Assembly (NCBI GenBank): GCA_012845835.1
Contig: JABAKD010000027.1
Span: 4,047,465-4,111,464, forward strand
Reading direction: 5' to 3'
Source of the DNA: Undaria pinnatifida
Lineage: Eukaryota > Sar > Phaeophyceae > Laminariales > Alariaceae
Length of the DNA: 64,000 nt
Shown piece by piece: positions 1 through 13,300 of the stretch; positions within the stretch are counted from its first letter, which is position 1, and every line of letters starts with the position of its first letter. The translations under genes were made by a program, and so were the position numbers. The notes beneath the pieces were generated by a model. That model was not told the DNA's origin. It made no database searches and was given only the letters and a program-made list of their open reading frames with translations.

Positions 1-229
1 GTTTCTGTGCATGCAAATTAATAAAAGCTTGTTAATTACCTCACCCTCTTTTTTTTTCGCCATCTGTGGCCACCATCTGCCTCATCGGATAACGATCACT
101 TTCTCGCTACTCTCTAGTAGTATTACCAAACTTCTCCACGTCACAATCTTCTATTTTAATTATCTCCTCCCCCAACACATCGGGGATTGGGGGGCTGGGG
201 GTGGGGTTGGGTGACTGTTAAACATCAAT

Positions 230-835
230 TACGAGACTAGTTCCATAATGGCAACGAGTTTAATATCTATCTAAGAACATCAACTTAGAGACTACACGAT
301 AATGGCAATGAGTTAATCTAATAACATCTTGGAGACTATTTCAATAATGGCAGTGAGTTAACCTAAGAACATCAACATAATAGGCTACTCAATTATGGCA
401 ACGACTTTTTCTTAGAACATTAACTTAGCGACCGGCTTGTGCCTACTCAATGATGGCAACGACTTTTTCTGAGAACATCAACTTAGCGACGGGCTTGTGC
501 CTACTCAATGATGGCAATGATTAATCAAATAACATCAACTTAGCGACCGGCTTGTGCCTACTCAATGGTGGCAATGATTTCATCTAAGGGTATCAACTTA
601 GCGACCGGCTTGTGCCTACTCAATGATTGCAATGATTTCATCTAAGAACATCAATTTAGCGACCGGCTTGTGCCTACTCAATGATGGCAATTATTAATCT
701 AAGAACATCAACTTAGCGACCGACTTGTGCCTACTCAATGATGGCAATGATTTCATCTAAGAACATCAACTTAGCGGCCGGCTTGTGCCTACTCAATGAT
801 GGCCATGATTTCATCTACGAACATCAACTTATTTG
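230..835. repeat. 58-bp minisatellite
   Basis: About ten units of 57-58 bases. The right-hand seven are well kept with CTTAGCGACCGGCTTGTGCC and TACTCAATGATGGCAATGA; starts at 424, 482, 539, 597, 655, 712 and 770. The left units are degenerate. Confidence 0.9.
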
Positions 836-1217
836 TGTAGCCTACAAGCCCTTACTTTAGCAAGGGCGATTCAGACGTACTTACAAAAAACAGTAACAGC
901 CATAGGACACTCGTGTGTGTACCCATCAGCCTCAGTGAGGCATCATATTCTGCGCACGTTAGAGTAGGGTGCGAGCAGGGTTTCCAAAAACACGCTACGA
1001 GACCAAGGCGTTGACTTACGCAACAAAAAACCCAGATCACACCCCAACCTGATGCACAAGCAAACCAGACGCATTCCGCGTTTCGTCGCGCATTTATCAC
1101 CCAGCCCGTACCACAAACGCACCACACACAATGCGCGTTTCGTCTAGCATTCACCTTCGTCTAGCGCTCGCTCTCATATTAGATCACTTCAATCGAGTCG
1201 CAAAACAAGCCACACAC

Positions 1218-1378
1218 CGGTCACGTTCTCGAGTTCTGCTCCGGAGTTTTCCGTCGCTCAGGCGGTCTTGCAGCATGCGGTTCTCCCTCACGAGATCTTC
1301 CGCTCGTGCTTCCGCCCGGTCTTTCTCCTCCCGGTGTCCCGCTGCGGCAAGCCGAGCCCGTTCCAGCTCCTTCGACTC
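1218..1378 (-). CDS. Gene A exon 12, coiled coil; gene continues off the window
   Basis: 161 bases, phase 0 in and 2 out, acceptor CCCTAAG|GAG, donor GACCG|GTGTGT. It encodes ESKELERARLAAAGHREEKD, then a further Arg/Glu-rich helix ending SRTRERD. No acceptable next exon was found in 1-1217, so the gene presumably continues left of the window. Confidence 0.68.
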
Positions 1379-4300
1379 CTTAGGGTTACGATTAAGGGGT
1401 GCGATTAGGGTCAGGGGCGTTCGTTACAGCAGCGGAGGCGTTTGGCACCTAGGGGTACGGTGAGCGTTACGGTGGGGGTCCCTAACCCATTGCCAACTCC
1501 CAAAATAATCCCATTCTAACTCCAAGTGTTTGGTCCCCACGTCGGGAGTGCGGTGCTAAAAGGGGTAAAGGGTACGGGGTAAGGATAGAGATAGCGTTAG
1601 GGGATATGAGTAGGGATAGGATAGGGTTGGGATAGGGTTGGGGATAGGATAGGGTTGGGTAGGGTTAGGAACATGGACAGGGTTACAAATCGGAACAAGA
1701 ATAGGGATAGAGGACGGCGCCTACTTGTTGTGGTTGTTGTTGTTGTTGTTGTTGTTGTTGCTGTTTTTGTTGCTGTTGTTGTTGTTGTTGCTGTTGTTGT
1801 TGTTGTTGCCTGCTGTTGTTGTTGTTGCCTGCTGTTGTTGTTGTTGCCTGCTGTTGTTGTTTTTGTTGTCGTTGTTGTTGCTGTTGTTGTTGTGGTTAAT
1901 ATGCATAACCAAGTCCGTGATCACAGGACAGGCTCCAGTCACTCTGGAGTGGAAAAATACCCCAGGGAATAAACAAAGCAGACCAAAAGTGGTACACGTA
2001 TATATCATAGCCCAAGCAATTCATGCATTATCCGCCAAAAAATATGTTAAATACACGAAATTGGAATCAGCCTACGTACGTGCCGGGCCCACATTGGTAC
2101 ATACGTTTCAAGGCTCGCATCTGAAACTGACTACACCGCATGTCACCCAGGAAACCCAACCTATGTTTCGTAGAAGAACGCTAATTCCAAGTTGTTAGTG
2201 TGCCGTTTTAAAGGGGCTAGACTAAACATTTACTTACCGCAAAAATGATCCAATTCTCATTCCAAGCCTTTTCTTCCCGGAACGTGGGAGCAGTTCTAAA
2301 GGAGCCAAGACATCTAAAAAACGGCTCTAAACAGAAACGCCTCTCTCCCATAAGGCAAGGAGGGATCCCTAAGGAATATTTTGTGACGTAGGCGCGAGCA
2401 GACGTTTCGCCAAAATGCTAACGAGTTGGAACTAGAGTTGATACTTTCACAAGCAATAAGCACATTTTTTTTCGGATTTTAAAACACTGGTGCAAAAATG
2501 TGCAAAAATTCAGAGCGCTGTTGCCTTTTTTTGCCTTTTTTTAGCCCAATTCTTCATTATCCCAAAACGGGAACGTATTTTGTCTGTCCGCACTGTTTTT
2601 GGGTGAGAACCATTAGATAGTGCTTCGAAAGATGCGCCAAAAACCTCACCTATATTTTTGTGAAAGCCGTTTCTTCATACGTATTGTTGCCATGATAGTA
2701 CGCACTCGCGCGCGCAACGAAGCCAAACATCGATTTTCACGTTATTTGGTGATGCTCGCTGGCAACTTTGTTTTAGCGAAATCACCTCTTGAGTGGTTTC
2801 TGGCTGCCTACAACTGACTGTAGTCTGATGCACCCGCCACTCTCACCTACCTCACAAGGAGGGTCCTTCAACTTCGGGGGCTGCTGTTGCTTGTGAGCAG
2901 CTATAGCCGTTCGTAAGTGAAGTGCACACGTTCAGTTGGAGGTTGTTTGTTGTCTCACTTCGTGTCTTTCCAAAATTCTACCAATTTCGACCACCACTGC
3001 AGCACACCTAAGTCAAGGTGTGTGCTCCGCCGTGAAAGCGCGGACGGACAATCTGAACGTAATCACGCATGCTGTGGATTCAACGCTAAAACGTAGCAAG
3101 CGCTCCCGTAAAGGCACGAACCAGCTGAAGGTCGAAATGCAGCGTGCTAAAAATGCGGCGTAATCGACTGCACCAAAAAAGTATCTATACATCAGAGTCG
3201 GCCGGAAACCCGGAGACGGGGGGGGGGGATATGATCCCCCGCGGCCTTTTCCAACCCCTGAACTGATCTTAGCCTAATTCCAAGTGTTGGTGTACACAAC
3301 AAGTGTGCGGTGCTAAGGGGATTACACATAAAATAATGTTTCAAACAGACAATAGCGGCATACAAGGTGGCTGGCTGGCTCTCTACGTCGCGTCATACGG
3401 GTAACCAAAGTAACTCCATCAGGCTTTTTTTCGCCGAGCGCAACGCCAGGAGGCAGAGCGTTTGATAAATGGCGTCCCATTCCCCTTACGTCCGGTTACA
3501 TATACTTCGTAAGACAATAGGCAAAATATTTTCATCCCTGCGTTTTACGAGCTCCAATCCCATTGGTCGAGCCCCCCCCCCGGCCGCCCTCGGCCAATGG
3601 GCAGGCGGCGGGCGCGCGGCGAGAAATTCCCCTCGGGTCACCCCCTACAGTCCCGCCGCACCCGGGGATGATAGGAACCCATCCCTGGTTCAGATCTCTA
3701 TCTATATCTCTACAACTCCGACAATTCGGGGACGAAAACCGAGTTATGCCGAGATCGACACCGCCTCGCACGGTGTGGAAACCGCAATCCCACGGGCCGA
3801 TCGCTGATTGGCTGTGGCGCGTAGAGCCAGCGCAACCCAAGAAGGATAGGTTCCCATCCCCGGTTCAGAAATCCCTCAGTATCACCACAACTCCGACACT
3901 CCCGTGACGAAAGCCACGATCCCCCGTGTCGACACCGCCTCACACGGCGTGGACACTCCAATCCCACTGGCCAATCGCTGATTGGCTGGAGCGCGTAGAG
4001 CCAGCGCCACCCGGGGAGGATAGGGCCCTATGCCCGGAATCATGAATCCCTCCGTATATCTGCAACTCCGACGAAAACGACACTCTCCCAAGTTGACACC
4101 CCCTCGCACGACGTGGAAACCCCAATCCCACCGGCCGATCGCTGATTGGTTGGGGCTCGTACATCGATCAACCACCACCTGGGGAGGATAGGGCCCCATC
4201 GTCGGTTCGGAAATATTTCCATTCATCTACAACTCCGGCAACAAGGGAACGAAAACGGAAATCTCCCGGGTTGATACCGCCCCGCAGAGTGTGGAAACCC

Positions 4301-7300
4301 CGACTTTCCAGCCACGACAATCGATCGCTTGGCGCAGTCCAATGAGAAAAAATAAGGCGCGCGAAGAAAGCGCGTCGATTGGTTTGCGCTGGTACTTCCC
4401 GTAATACGCTTGCGTCGCCACGGTCATTGTGCATGCGCATGATGTGATAACGCCGTGACGCGAAGGAAGACAGGCCACGAAAACAACGCTGCTCTAATAC
4501 CCCTTTCGGAATTTTTAAGCAGGAAATGGTCGAAAAAAGGCGACGATTACAGCATCGGCGACACCCACGTCCTGTAGCAGCCCGGGTTGCTGAAATAGGA
4601 AGCCTGAACTCCAGACATATGCGCAGTGTGGTACCAGCCACACTGCTGCACGCTCTAACCAGGCAGTGCATATTACCCTACCTTGAGACATCGGTAGATA
4701 CAGTAGTATGGGTGCTCGATGTGGTCTACCTGGGTCCCTAAAGGGCAAATACCTTTCTGAGCTGCATCGCCAAATCCGTAGCCTTCGCTCTCGCAATCTC
4801 CAGCTCCCTCGTCCTCTCCCCCTGCTGCCGGTTGTGCTTCCGGGTGTTCTTCATCGCCACCTTATATACCAAGGACACGTAATTGCCAACAGCGTCAGTT
4901 GCTGAGTAATTTGCACATTTGCAAAATGACCTCAATCGAAAATTCAAAGCGTTGTCGGAAACGCATCACGGCAAGGCTCTATTGTAGGTACCTAAGTGCC
5001 TCAAGTCAACGATGCTGCGAGGCAATCTACGCCCACCTAGGTCCTGAGGCACGATTCAGAGTGGGACACAGGTTTCTTATCAACATTTTGGAAGTATGGA
5101 AAAATAAAAACAGCGAACAGGGCTTGACCCATAACCCTTTTTACTGCTGCAAAACATTATCCCACACTAAACCCAAGTAGCTTTCCCCCGAAAACGATGG
5201 GTGCAGCTCTATAGCACTTAACGCTTTCATTACTGGAAACATTTTTTTAATTTACTTGAACTTAGTATAGGGAGGGATTTGGGGGCTCTAAAGCGGTTCA
5301 CCCGCTTCCAACTTCCAAAATTATCCTAGTCTAACTCCAAGTGTTACGTCCCCGTGTCGGGAGCGCGGTGCTAAAAGGTGCTAAAACGTGTTAAGGAACG
5401 CGGCAGAGCTGCGCCCACCTTTGCATCCCTCCGGCTCTCCGCGAGCTCGTGCCTAACCTCCGAAAGCGCCTTCTTCGAAAAATCCAGCTCGGCTTCCAGG
5501 GCGGCCGCTCTCTCCTGCGCACCACTGTCGCATCACCGATTTATTAGTAGGAGGGGCAGCGCCTGTCGCGTCAAGGTCTAGGGGGGGGAAACATCACCGT
5601 GACGCCGCGCTGTTGCAGTTACCGCTAGCCTTGGAATATTTCCGTCATGAATCGATTCCCTCGGCAGTGGTTATTCATTATCAATGTCTTGAAATAGTAT
5701 GAAACAACCAAATTCCCCCCCAACACCTACCTACAACATACTACACATATACGAAGTGTTAGTAGCATAACGTTGGCATCGCAGCGGTGGCCCGGCCATC
5801 TTCGAATCCAGGAGTTTCTTTTTGGGTTCACACCGTTTTTGAACGCTGTTTTGGGTATACTGGTAATAGGTATCCTCTGTGGGGTAGTAGTACTATGTGA
5901 CTCTCGTCCGTATTAATGATAGCAAGATTAATACCGCATACTCGTGCCAGCAGGGATTTTTTCTCGCGCAACAAATGGACTAGCGGAAACCGCGCGCGCG
6001 TGAGTTAGCAAAATTCGATGGATACAAACTGCAAAGTGGGAATAATGCTGAACCCTATGCGCGATAAAGATGCAGGCACGTACCAGGCGGGAGAAGGGAA
6101 GACACTTATCTTTTGTGACCGCGGCATGGCTAGTCCAGAAGGTCGCTGAGGGTAAAATAAACCTCTCAGGAGTTGAGCTAGAGAGTAAAAAATGATGATT
6201 AACAATAAAAAGTAATACCAAGAAGCACGCCTGATTGGATCCCAATCCATTTGGTATGTTGGGAACGCGCTATTTCCGCGAAACATGTTGGTATTCTTCG
6301 ACTCCACAAACATTGGAGCCCGCCCTGTGACCACGGACTAGGTTTTATGGCCCATGGGCCAATGTAAGAACAATAACAACAACAACACAACAACGACAAC
6401 AACACCAACACCAACACCAACAACAACCACCACCACAACAACAACAACCACCACCACCACAACAACACTGTTGGAGTGCAACATCATGGTGTCGGCTTAC
6501 CTGTAGCTGTGCTTTAGAGAAGCCGCGATCTCCCTGCCCCTCTGCTCCTTCGCCTTAACATCGGCAAGGGTACGCTCCAACGTTTGCACCCGTCCCTGCG
6601 TGGGGGAGGTAGGTTCGACAAAAACGGTCGAATCACTAACACGAACCAAGATCAACAATCACACAATCACAGAAATTCGATGAACATCCACTAGCTCACA
6701 ATGAGATTAATTGTCCCTCTGCGCGACTAAAATGAAGGCGCGTATAATATAATACGGGGGGTGGGGGGGGGGGAGAAGGGATGGCACCAGTAGCCACGGC
6801 TCGTCCAGAAAATGAAAAGCAAAACTGACGAAAAAAATCACACACAACCAGCGATGCATCTAACCCCAGCCCCGCTACCGTCGAACACTGCGCGCTCGCT
6901 GCCTCGCTAGCGAGTTCAAAGTTCCGTTCGTGCCACAGTTGTTTGATGCATGCTTTTTTTTTTCACACACATCAACCTTCCAGCTTCTGGACAAGCCGTG
7001 GCCACAGGTGTCGTCCCTTCTTCCCCCCGGTTCTTGCCTTCAACTTTTATCGCGCATAGGGTTCAGCAATCCCACTGCTCGTCGATTTTTCATCGAGTGT
7101 TGCTAACTCACGCTCTCGCGCTTTCCGCATGTCAATTTGTGCACAAGAAAAAGTCCCACGAATTTATACGAGTGTGCATTCGGGGGGATTCGAACTCACG
7201 AAACTGACCTATACCAGGCTCGAGGATAACCTGATACGCCACCGGGGCGACCGGCCCACAGCAGGGGTCCCCCAATAAGGCAGTCTGAATAACGTGGTAT

Positions 7301-10300
7301 CCCGATACAATGCGGTCAAAATCTCTAGGCATGACTGAGGAAGTGAGGAACTGTACTCATAAGCTGGAATGAATAAGGCGGCCCTTCCCCCGATAAGGCG
7401 GTCATGTCGCTCTAGCTCACCACCGCCTTGCCGGGAGACCCTTATATAGTGCTGATGTACAGCCGCGGCAGCAATGTATCTGATTCGCTTGTGTTGTGGC
7501 GACAGCAATGTTTACGTTCCGCACGGAGATGACAGCAGTTCCGTTAGTGCTGCAGCGACAGCACTGTCAAAGTACTCTCACTACTGGGAAACAAGAATCC
7601 CCCAGTAGCTCCAAGTAGCTTGTTGCCTCCCCAAAAAAACGGGTGCAGCTCTATAACTGGGGGGAAAATCACCCACCAACTCCAAGTAGTTTGTTCCGCC
7701 CAAAAAACATGGGTACAGTTGTACATGGGTTTTCACAGTAGTACTGTAAACTTTTCTCCACTGCGAAAATATCCCCGTATTCATTCCTAGTAGCTTGTTC
7801 CCGAGTAAAAAAATAAAATGCCACCACCCCACGAGACGAATCCATATTCCTTAAAAAAATAAATGTTCCAGAATTTTGGTGCGAACCGCTAGAAGGATGA
7901 ACGCAATCGCCGGCCACTGCGTTCAAGCCTAGCCTCCCTGCGAGAACAGGGAAATAGGCACAGGAAAAATCCGCAAAAAAACGTGAGTACAGTCCGGAAT
8001 GAGAACTGCCGTAACCCTTTTTTCCATTGCCAAATGAATCCCGTTCTAATTCCAAGTAAGTTGAGCATTAATAGTCCTAAATGAGATACAGCGGTACTGC
8101 GAGTAACTTGTCACTCTCTTTCCGCTGCAAAATGAATCCGTACTAATTCCAGGTAAAATATTCCCAAAAACGTTTGTAAATGGGCTAAGGCTCCGCACAA
8201 GGAACAACGAGTTCTTCCCTATTTCACCTCGGCTACCAGAGCCCGCTTCCTGAGCACGCTAGCCCCGCCCTCCCCAGCCAATCTTCCGCGGGCGTGGTTC
8301 GAGCTGGCACAAAACGAGCACCTCCCTCCGGCTGTCGACGACGGCGCTGCTGTGGTGAGCTTTTTCTTAATCCGCGAAAATTCTTCCTTTCTGTCCGCGC
8401 GATTACACACGCATTTCAAAAACCAGGGATGATTGTTACTTGGCTAGATCTATATATGTAGACTAGACTATATACCTGGTATGGTATGGTATACGACAGC
8501 AAACAAAGAGCACACCTCCTCGGGAGGGCTTTCGATGCCAATTTTTTCCGAGTTTTTTCTCCGGTAGAGTGCTAACGCCGAGCGGTTCGTCGGCGAAAAT
8601 ATCTGAACGAGATCTCTCGAAACCCGCTATTTTCGTTGTTGGTGACTCCCTGGTGTGGACGTGGACAGTCAGCACATGCCATACTAAGAGTTTTGGACCA
8701 GAAAATTCTATGGGTGGAGCATCGTTCCAAAGAACAGCACCCACGACCACGACCGCCAAAAAGGCAGTGATACACATTATTTGACATTTCCAACAATTTA
8801 GGGGGCAGTTCGACCGCTATTACTAGTATACTACTTCGTACCATGGGTTAGGGTTAGGGTTAGTTAGCATAGCATGCTTGCAAAAACACACTAATGCAAG
8901 ACGCGTGTAACGTAAGACACGTGCTTTGACGGCGGCCACACCACAGCACCCTCGACGGCCGCGCTTCACAAGCTACAGCATCCTGCGACGGGCCACCCCA
9001 TAGCCTTCGAGTTAGCACAATAGGGATATACAGGGATGTAGTCTAGGGGCATAGGGTCCTGGTGGGGGGTTAGCGTTGCCTACCCTCACCACCACCCAGC
9101 GTATGTTAGCCTTATCTATAATCCAGTTCAGACATGACTCGGAGCCAAAGAAGTTTCACAGAGTCAGGTTGGTCTAAAATTCGTTAATATAGCCTCGTTT
9201 GTGCAGGAAATTGTCTCTGAAATTTTCGAAATTTCTCCCAGGGAGTGCGCAATATACCCTGCCATACTCGGAATGCGGTAGTTACCCGCAATAAAGTCAG
9301 ACGTACGTAACTGAAAAAAAATGCCGTAACTAAACGTGTCCCCTATCCCCGGTAGGAAAACACGCTTCAGTGAATCAGCATAAAACTCGGGGATGGTTAA
9401 GTATCATCCCCTCCAGGGGATGGTACTAGCTAATACCCGGTATTGCCGCAATTACGCATACCTAACTCTAAATCCTGAAAACCCGTACTGCACAGCATGT
9501 GCCCGCATGTATTATAAATGATCATTCTCTTTTTTATCTCACCTACCAATCATCCCTGTTCAAACACGCAAACGTCACCGTAAGAGCTGACGGTGCGCCT
9601 TTCGGTCTCTGGCAGAATCAGAAACACCGCACTACTGCGGTGTTTTTCTGATATATTCCACCCGAACATACACATCTTGCCACGTTTCTGCCGTGATATA
9701 TTCTACAACGCATTAGCAACGCATGCGTTACCGTCAGAACTTACGCTTCCCCTCTTGACCCATTTCCAAGTGCCATTAATAAAAACATCTTATTGATAGT
9801 CTCATTTCAAGTGTTTTGTCCCCATATCGGGAATGCGGTGCTAACAGGGATAACGCCTTTATACCGGGTAACTGAAAACCCACTTTTCGGGACAAATTAC
9901 TTGGAATTAGTATAGGGAGGGGTTCAGGGTTCTAAAGGGGTTACGCCTCATACACCAAACCGCAGGGTCGGGCGGAACAAGCCTACAGGAATGCTGGGGG
10001 TACGGGGTGGCGGTAGTGACTGCGCTTTTGGACCCCTAAGGAACGAGAAAAGCGGATTGAACTATAGCGCCGTTCTAGCCGTTATTTTCTAGGACAACAG
10101 CTCCGACCACCAAAATGGACGGAAATGAAAGGACTAGTTTGTTACACATGTTAGTATCCTAACGTTCCTTACATTTACGCCCAATTTAACACCAGGCACC
10201 AGGTACCGGGTACATGAACATCAGTGGATAGGGCGGTTCTGCCTTGTTTTCTGAAACAAGAAACGTTTTCAGTCGTTTTTCCCCCGCAATGCCCGCGACT

Positions 10301-13300
10301 GGGACGCAGAACAATCGAGCGCTTGAAACAAAAAACCCACAGGATACGCCATGCCACGGATGTGCATGAGCGCGAGAGCGTGAGTTGTCAAAAACTGATG
10401 AAAGTCGACGGGCGGTGGGAACGCTGAAACCCCCGACGCTTTGAAAATGAAGGCATGTATCAAACGGCGGGGGGGGGGCAGAAGGGACGACACCCGTGAC
10501 CACAGCTTGTCTAGACGACGGAAATAAAAAAAGGACAATACAAAAAACAAATACCTGGTAAACTAAGCAAAACAACTAAACAATTACCGCAGACTAAAAA
10601 AACAAACAAAAACATGATACCGGCAATGAACAAAGTAAAACAAACTGGTTTTCCAGGTACCAGGTAGGCAGGAAGGAGCTCACTCACCGTGCTCGGGCTT
10701 CTTCGCGAAGGGTATAGGTTTGGTGTTCAAGCTCGTGGATGGCCCTCCTCTGTCCCTCCAATCGCAACTTCAACGCAGCGTTTTCTTCTTCAAGCTGGAC
10801 CTTTGGTTAGTCGTGAGAAAACCCGACCCCACGTCATCAAGTTCCGGCAAAACAAACAAAAGAGGCATGATTTGCGCAGGGGAAGCGCCAGCCAATCAGA
10901 CAGGCACGATGTTTTGGCAACACAATCCAAAGGGGCGTGTTCGGGGCAGGGTGATGGGGGCAGCCAATCAAAGAGGTATCATGCTTTGGCACACAAACAA
11001 AGAGGCATGATTGATGCAGGATCAAGGGGAAGGGTATTTTAATCCATCGCCAGAAAACCCGACCAAGCAACACCATAAAAAAGGCGGCAGCACATGAAAA
11101 AAGAAGGCACGATTGGCGCAGGGAAAATGAGGCGGTAATTGAGAAGGGTATGGGGATAGGTGCGAGTCTGGCGGATGGGCGAGACGAAAGTCCGTGAACA
11201 GCGCACAAAAAAAAGCAAGCAGCACCAACATGCGAATATGTTGGACAGCAGCACCAACGTACTAGGTAGGACACCAGAAGGAGGAGGATGGGGGTCTCTT
11301 CTCAATCTACCACGGCCGAACATGCCTTCCATGTATATTGCATTACATTGCACACTAGCAAGTGGCATTGTATATGCTAACAAGTGGCAGTCGACGCTCC
11401 CTTGTATCTAACTCTCTCGCCCCCCCCCCCCCCCCACCTCAACCACAGCTCTCTGAACACTACAGCCACGCTTCGAATACGTAAGGCCAAAAGTGCAACA
11501 CGGATAACTAGTCACTAGCGGGAGAGGGCTTAACCCCTTGAGAACCCGTAAATCCCTCCCTATACTAACTTCAAGTAAATCTGTAAAAAAGCTAAGGGTT
11601 TCCAGTGGTAAATGGGGGGGGGCTCCGTAGCTGTCAGAAAATAGAGGCTTCGCGGCTAAGAAAAGATAGGCTTAACAGCTATGCCTGTCTACCACTGCGC
11701 CCACGTTTCGACCACAAACTACTTGGAACGAGGGTTGGGATAAAAATGCGGTATAAATAGCACCTGTCGCTGCTTCTCTTTCTTGCGATGGGCGTCCTCC
11801 GCGTAGAGCACGTCCCTGCGATCCCTGCCGGCGACGCGCGGAGAACAGACATCGTACCACGCATCGATAGGGGACAAGAGGGGTACCAAACTGAAAATAT
11901 TAAATTGCCCTCCAAACGTGCGGAGGGTAGACATCGTATGACGCATCGATCGTAGATATCAAGGATATCAAAACTGATAGGATAATATTTCCCTCCAAAA
12001 AACACAAACAGCAGCAGCAACAACAACAACACCAATAACACCAACACCAACACCAGCCCCAGCCCCAGCCCCAGAAACCAACACCAACACCAACACCAAC
12101 ACCACCACCACCAACAACAACAACACCTACAACACCAACAACAACAACGCCAACACCAACACCAACACCAACACCAACACCAACACCACCAACAATACCA
12201 CCACCAACAACAACATCAACACGACTCCCTCCCTGAACCCTTTCAGAACCGTCAAAAACTATGCCACACCAATCCCTAGTCGTTTGTCCCCAACACAACG
12301 GGTGCACGACGAAAAGGGGCTACATGTCTTCTATAACCGCCAAAATTATCCCACATCAACAACCCCAAATTATTATTGCCCAAAAGCTCGGGTGCAGGTT
12401 AAAAAGGGTTACAATCCCACACAATATGCATGGTACGGCGAAAAAAGGCGAACCTTTTTATTTTGCCTTCTAAGGGTGGTGGCTCGATAAAACTGTTATA
12501 TTCCTCGCCCAAAAACTCGAGTACTTTTTACTAATACTTACACAGAAAGTGCAATCCGACGACCAAACCCATGGCCCACGTGTAAAAAGTATATACCAGG
12601 TATATATACATATCACAACACTTGATGAAAAATCGACGAGCAGTGGGATTGCTGAACCCTATGCGCGATAAAAATTGAAGGCAAGAACCGGGGGGGAGAA
12701 GGGACGACACCTGTGACCACGGCTTGTCCAGAAGCTGGAAAATAGAAGTGTGCAAAAAAAACAAACAAACAAACAAACAAACAAACTGCAAAACTGGAAC
12801 GGCATTATTCAGGCGAGGTTGGGTTAAGGAGCCCCCCCCGCCATTCAGAAAATGCGTTCGCCAAAAAACGGTATACCATACCTCTTTCGTAGCACGGTTC
12901 ACCAATTCCCACTCATGTGTCCCAAAAATAAGGGTGCGAGCTGATAAAAGTATTCGATTTTTTTCAGAACCGTCAAAAAAAAATATCCCACACCAATTTC
13001 TTGACAAACTTGTCGCCAAACAAACGTAAGTGAAGGTCAAAATTAGCGGGATAGAATATTGTCAAGGCCGCAAAAGACCGTTGACCGGGTGCACCGCGCG
13101 ATGAAGTTCATCCTGAGATTGGGCACAGCCGTGGTCGCTCACCTATTAATAGTACGGTGCCCTTCCAGACCATAATACTACCAGCACTAAAGTGGGACCT
13201 CGAAGTATCCCGGGACAGCAGTAGTAGTTCCGTATTCTGTAGAACGAGGTCGCCACAAGCGATTCTCACCGCACTCAACTGGAGTCCCGCACTAGAGGGT

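Noticed and set aside
230-835. CRISPR array
   Set aside because: Units are contiguous with no unique spacers and the window is eukaryotic; it is a minisatellite.
1655-2198. Poly-valine/leucine/asparagine frames
   Set aside because: Microsatellite (GTT)n translation in three frames.
4168-4671. 167-codon minus-strand frame
   Set aside because: It covers the GATTGG unit array and changes character with the repeat units; no splice or domain support.
7179-7262. Functional tRNA gene on minus
   Set aside because: A and B boxes are present, but acceptor and T stems do not pair; read as a SINE relic.
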